From Pseudomonadota bacterium (GTDB lineage Bacteria > Pseudomonadota > Alphaproteobacteria > Rhizobiales > Beijerinckiaceae): DNA of 5,988 nucleotides. The notes below the pieces were generated by a model, which was not told where the DNA came from, ran no database searches, and saw only the letters and a program-made list of their open reading frames with translations. Every line of letters begins with the position of its first letter. Position 1 is the first letter of the stretch. A program made the translations under genes and the position numbers. Shown piece by piece: positions 5,776 through 5,988 of the stretch. Location: contig JAKANG010000109.1 of assembly GCA_021812505.1 (NCBI GenBank), positions 1 through 5,988 of the forward strand, read 5' to 3'.

Positions 5776-5988
5776 CTAGCCTGCGAAGGCCTCACCGGTC
5801 ACGCCGCAGCCTTCGAGGAATTTACGGACCTGCGCCACGTCGTCCTTGGTGAGGCTGTGATGATTGCGGTGAAGGGTAATTTTCTGGCCATGCAGGGTCA
5901 CTTCGACCCGGTTGCCGCTTTTCGCGTCGAGTTCCGCGCCGAGCGCGGTCAAAGCGTGCTCGGCATCCTTGAAGTCGATGTTGGTGCT
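5776..5988 (-). CDS. Small hypothetical protein, C-terminal 70 residues (start at or beyond window edge)
   Basis: An open minus-strand frame enters at the right edge and ends at TAG (5778-5776). The 70 visible residues begin STNIDFKDAEHALTALGAEL and end GVTGEAFAG. Predicted order by eye is helix (DAEHALTALGAEL), two strands (NRVEVTLHG and QKITLHRN) and a helix (LTKDDVAQVRKFLEGCGV). The pattern is amphipathic and codon use is consistent with the neighbouring genes. The visible piece starts with Ser-Thr, so a Met just outside the window would make a protein of about 71 residues, but the true start is not visible. I do not recognise the family. The helix-strand-strand-helix order is vaguely like HicA-type small proteins, but the usual Gly-Ser-His motif is absent, so no such function is claimed. 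It is followed by a hairpin at 5750-5770. Confidence 0.65.
   Translation of the reverse strand, partial: STNIDFKDAEHALTALGAELDAKSGNRVEVTLHGQKITLHRNHHSLTKDDVAQVRKFLEGCGVTGEAFAG

Noticed and set aside
4172..5779. A 535-codon open frame on the plus strand opposite the decarboxylase
   Set aside because: It is the antisense shadow of a GC-biased gene. Its product is Arg/Gly/Asp-rich without domains, and it lies opposite a protein with an intact catalytic motif set.

Overview
The window is GC-rich with dense, biased coding. It looks like a chromosomal segment of an alphaproteobacterium, probably of the Hyphomicrobiales (Rhizobiales), perhaps the Beijerinckiaceae/Methylocystaceae side. This rests on gene content only: an IalB-family periplasmic protein, a large autotransporter, a tandem universal-stress protein, and a drug/metabolite transporter with a histidine-rich tail. 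No rRNA or other marker gene is present, so the placement is an inference.

Layout, left to right. (1) Bases 2-916 (+) hold the 3' end of an autotransporter, essentially its outer-membrane beta-barrel. (2) A tight junction of 77 bases follows. It contains a promoter-like pair and a terminator-like hairpin that overlap in function, then a ribosome binding site for (3) an IalB-family exported protein at 994-1587 (+). (4) A 272-base non-coding stretch (1588-1859) carries a small element resembling the T-arm and acceptor end of a tRNA; a ribosome binding site follows it. (5) A two-gene unit runs on the + strand: a tandem UspA-like protein (1875-2726) and, translationally coupled to it, an EamA/DMT-type membrane transporter (2735-3814) with a 60-residue tail containing 23 histidines. 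(6) Converging on it with only 15 bases between stop codons is a complete thiamine-diphosphate-dependent 2-oxo acid decarboxylase on the minus strand (5470-3830) of the pyruvate/indolepyruvate/phenylpyruvate decarboxylase family. All the catalytic residues I could check are present. (7) Its upstream region of about 300 bases has a perfect 9-bp-arm inverted repeat, a pair of 9-base direct repeats spaced 21 bases apart, and a GC hairpin. The hairpin lies just after the stop of (8) a small minus-strand gene that runs off the right edge.

The genes form at least four probable transcription units: autotransporter; IalB; Usp plus transporter; decarboxylase, with the small gene at the edge probably a fifth. 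The first two both act in the cell envelope. The Usp-transporter pair suggests a stress- or metal-linked efflux or uptake function. The decarboxylase is a stand-alone enzyme making an aldehyde from a 2-oxo acid. I see no phage, transposon, CRISPR or defence genes. The genes belong to known families. The most unusual content is the histidine-rich transporter tail, the tRNA-like relic and the repeat architecture upstream of the decarboxylase.
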